A stretch of DNA of 64,000 nt, taken from NCBI GenBank assembly GCA_009103225.1, contig RHPI01001715.1, positions 1 through 64,000 of the forward strand. The letters are read 5' to 3'. The notes under the pieces were generated by a model. It had not been told where the DNA came from, made no database searches, and worked only from the letters and a program-made list of their open reading frames with translations. The position numbers were made by a program, and so were the translations under genes. Of this stretch, positions 62,433 through 64,000 are shown piece after piece. Each line of letters opens with the position of its first letter. Positions within the stretch are counted from its first letter, which is position 1. The DNA is from Chlorokybus atmophyticus (Eukaryota; Streptophyta; Chlorokybophyceae; Chlorokybales; Chlorokybaceae).

Positions 62433-64000
62433 TCACGTGGAAGTGCAGTGAACGTTCACCCAATACTTGCCCTCTTGTACACGGGCGCTGTCCTTGTCAA
62501 ACATGGGGAGCAGCTGGACAATGCCTTTTACTTGCTCCAGAGTCACGACATCGAGATGTGGACCGCCTCGACGCTTTTCCCATTCCAGAGCGATGCACTT
62601 TGTGTCGCTCGTCACATCCAGCTTCGTGTACCAGCGGACAAACACGACCTCCTTCCACACGCGCTCGCCGCTACCACCCCACACCACCACGCGCAGAAAA
62701 AGGAGTGCCTGAGCCCACCACGTCACGTTCACACCGTCCTCATCACCTTCCAACTCAAGTGTAGAGAACCAAGGCCGCCCATGGAACATCCCAGTTGCGC
62801 GCGCCATGCTGACTCCTGATGTCATGTACACCGCTGCGCCTCCGTTCACCACGCGAACAGCACGCCACCCGTCGGCCAACTCCAGTTGTTCCCTCCTCAA
62901 CCAGCTGTCCAGGGTGGCAGGCAGCTTGTCGGCAAATGGAGTCTTCAAGGCGACTTGGCGGCTACGCGCAGATCCGCTCCAGTACGGGCTGGACTCCCTC
63001 CTTGTCAGCACATCCATCCGTAGCAACTTGTCCGTCTTCTCCATGACATTACAGCACTGCTGCCGCGCCTGCGCCATGACCGAGCGCATCTCGGGATCCA
63101 CGACCATGCCATCCTCTCTCACATATTCCGCACAGCTCCATGCCTTCAGGATACGTGCCTGGTAGTCCCGGTTGTTGCCACCACGCGCCCACCGTTTGAT
63201 ATTTTGGGCGTGCGTCTGCTCCATGCGGTTGGCGCTGAACCAATCTGGGTGTCCACTGCTGACAATTGCCGGCCCAAAATGAGTGAGCTGATGCATCTTC
63301 TCGATCTTCCAACCTGACTTCTGTGCAGAATATGACGACAGTAGCGGATGCAACACTGCAGCTTTGAAGGCAGCCAGCTCGTTGTCGGCTGTGGTCAGGG
63401 TCTCTCTTGTGTGTTCATGCGCCTTGAGCAACTTCTTGTTCCACTGGGCAAGCGATGCGGCAGCAATGGTGAAGAAATCGTTGCCCTCACTGTCGAGCAG
63501 CAAACCGTCTGCGAGGACCGGCAGCAGCTGCAGCACCGCCACTTTCTCCACCACCTGAAAGGAGTGGTCGGACAGGAAGAAATCTACTGTGCTTGTGGGT
63601 GCCTTGAAGTGCGAAACCCGCCGAGTCGCCTTGCATGCATTCAGCCAATGCACAGCTGCTCTTGAGCACGTGTCGTTGGCTTTTGTGTTCAACACAAAAG
63701 CAACACCGAAGACGTGCCTGGCCTGCAGAATCTGTCTCGTGGATGGACGCATTCGTTCCTTCGCGGCGTCGTACACAGCAGCAAGCAGGTGGTCAATGAT
63801 GCCCCAGCACATGCATTGCGTCAGGGGCAAGACGAGAGTAGCAGTCAGCTCCCGGCACCCGCGACTGTCGCCAACCCCACAGTGCATTCTGTTGCCAAAC
63901 CACATTGCCCGGTTTTACGGAAAGCCATTCATCCTCACGAATGCCGATAATTTGACCATTACCTCCTCGACATGCATGGAGTGCTGCTCTTTGAAAGCCT
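62433..64000 (-). pseudogene. Plavaka-like transposase, copy 2 (incomplete at window edge)
   Basis: The reverse-strand frame from about 63905 to 62433 is open for about 490 codons. It contains the block after the Asp-Ala-Met-His region, KMHQLTHFGPAIVSSGHPDW, NRMEQTHAQNIKRWARGGNN and the complete C-terminal domain (FVRWYTKLDV, GIVQLLPMFDKDS). A deletion near 63810 changes the frame where copy 1 reads APDAMHVLGGIIDHLL. Copy 2 is intact at the two places where copy 1 is shifted. The N-terminal part lies beyond 64000. Confidence 0.82.

Larger units (their letters stand above)
54457..64000 (-). mobile_element. Plavaka-like DNA transposon, copy 2 (inverted; continues past window)
   Basis: Highly similar to 20430-30350 in opposite orientation. 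It begins at ACGTCGCAAT (54457), where similarity with copy 1 starts. Differences from copy 1: about 850 bp missing from the unknown seven-exon gene, about 620 bp missing from the zinc-motif frame, an 824-bp LTR-type insertion (56862-57685), TRIM C (59144-59370), and point lesions in the OTU, methyltransferase and transposase genes. The left end lies beyond 64000. Confidence 0.88.

Overview
The window looks like a repeat-rich nuclear contig of a green alga or close relative. Both host genes are split by many short GT-AG introns. One is a chloroplast-type D-glycerate 3-kinase with a transit-peptide-like N-terminus. The LINE is of the plant L1 kind, and base composition is near balanced. I cannot name the species. 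About 10 kb is recognisable host gene sequence; most of the rest is mobile DNA, much of it nested.

Layout. 1-4350: upstream sequence and the 13-exon glycerate kinase gene (GLYK, 1154-3908). 4351-7971: a decayed pogo/Tigger-like DNA transposon with terminal inverted repeats. 7972-12669: no confident gene. 12670-15619: a 9-exon gene for a plastid-targeted, membrane-anchored conserved protein of unknown function. 15620-19046: no confident gene. About 19047-30350: copy 1 of a large Plavaka-like DNA transposon. 30351-38700: a degenerate CACTA/Tnp2-like element with PHD-like and Ulp1-like modules, split by TRIM retroelement A (35069-35598). 38770-40620: remnant of a gene with a cytosine methyltransferase start motif, split by TRIM B (39945-40474). 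41750-54340: a reverse-strand Ty3/Gypsy retrotransposon whose polyprotein contains a C5 cytosine methyltransferase; an L1-like LINE (43516-51389) has landed inside its reverse transcriptase, leaving a 13-bp target duplication. 54457-64000: copy 2 of the Plavaka-like transposon, inverted relative to copy 1 and running off the window. Copy 2 holds two further insertions (an 824-bp LTR-type piece and TRIM C), and copy 1 shows the empty site for both.

The most interesting system is the Plavaka-like transposon. Besides its transposase it carries a C5 cytosine DNA methyltransferase with a Tudor-like N-terminal region, an OTU-type cysteine protease gene with a C2HC-like zinc motif, a short zinc-motif reading frame, and a divergent seven-exon gene of unknown function. 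The last faces the OTU gene across a cluster of perfect palindromes. The two copies have different lesions: the methyltransferase of copy 1 keeps its catalytic Pro-Cys but has one nonsense codon, while copy 2 is full length but has Ser-Tyr at the catalytic site. Methyltransferase sequence also occurs in the Gypsy element and in the 39.7-kb remnant, so three distinct cytosine-methyltransferase lineages sit in mobile or mobile-associated DNA within 45 kb. Together with the Ulp1-like and PHD-like modules of the CACTA element, this suggests local elements repeatedly carry chromatin or ubiquitin-like effectors.

The sequence contains one N gap in a poly-C tract (45336-45526), a 184-bp poly-C tract (50074-50257) and scattered single Ns, so some frame breaks may be assembly errors.
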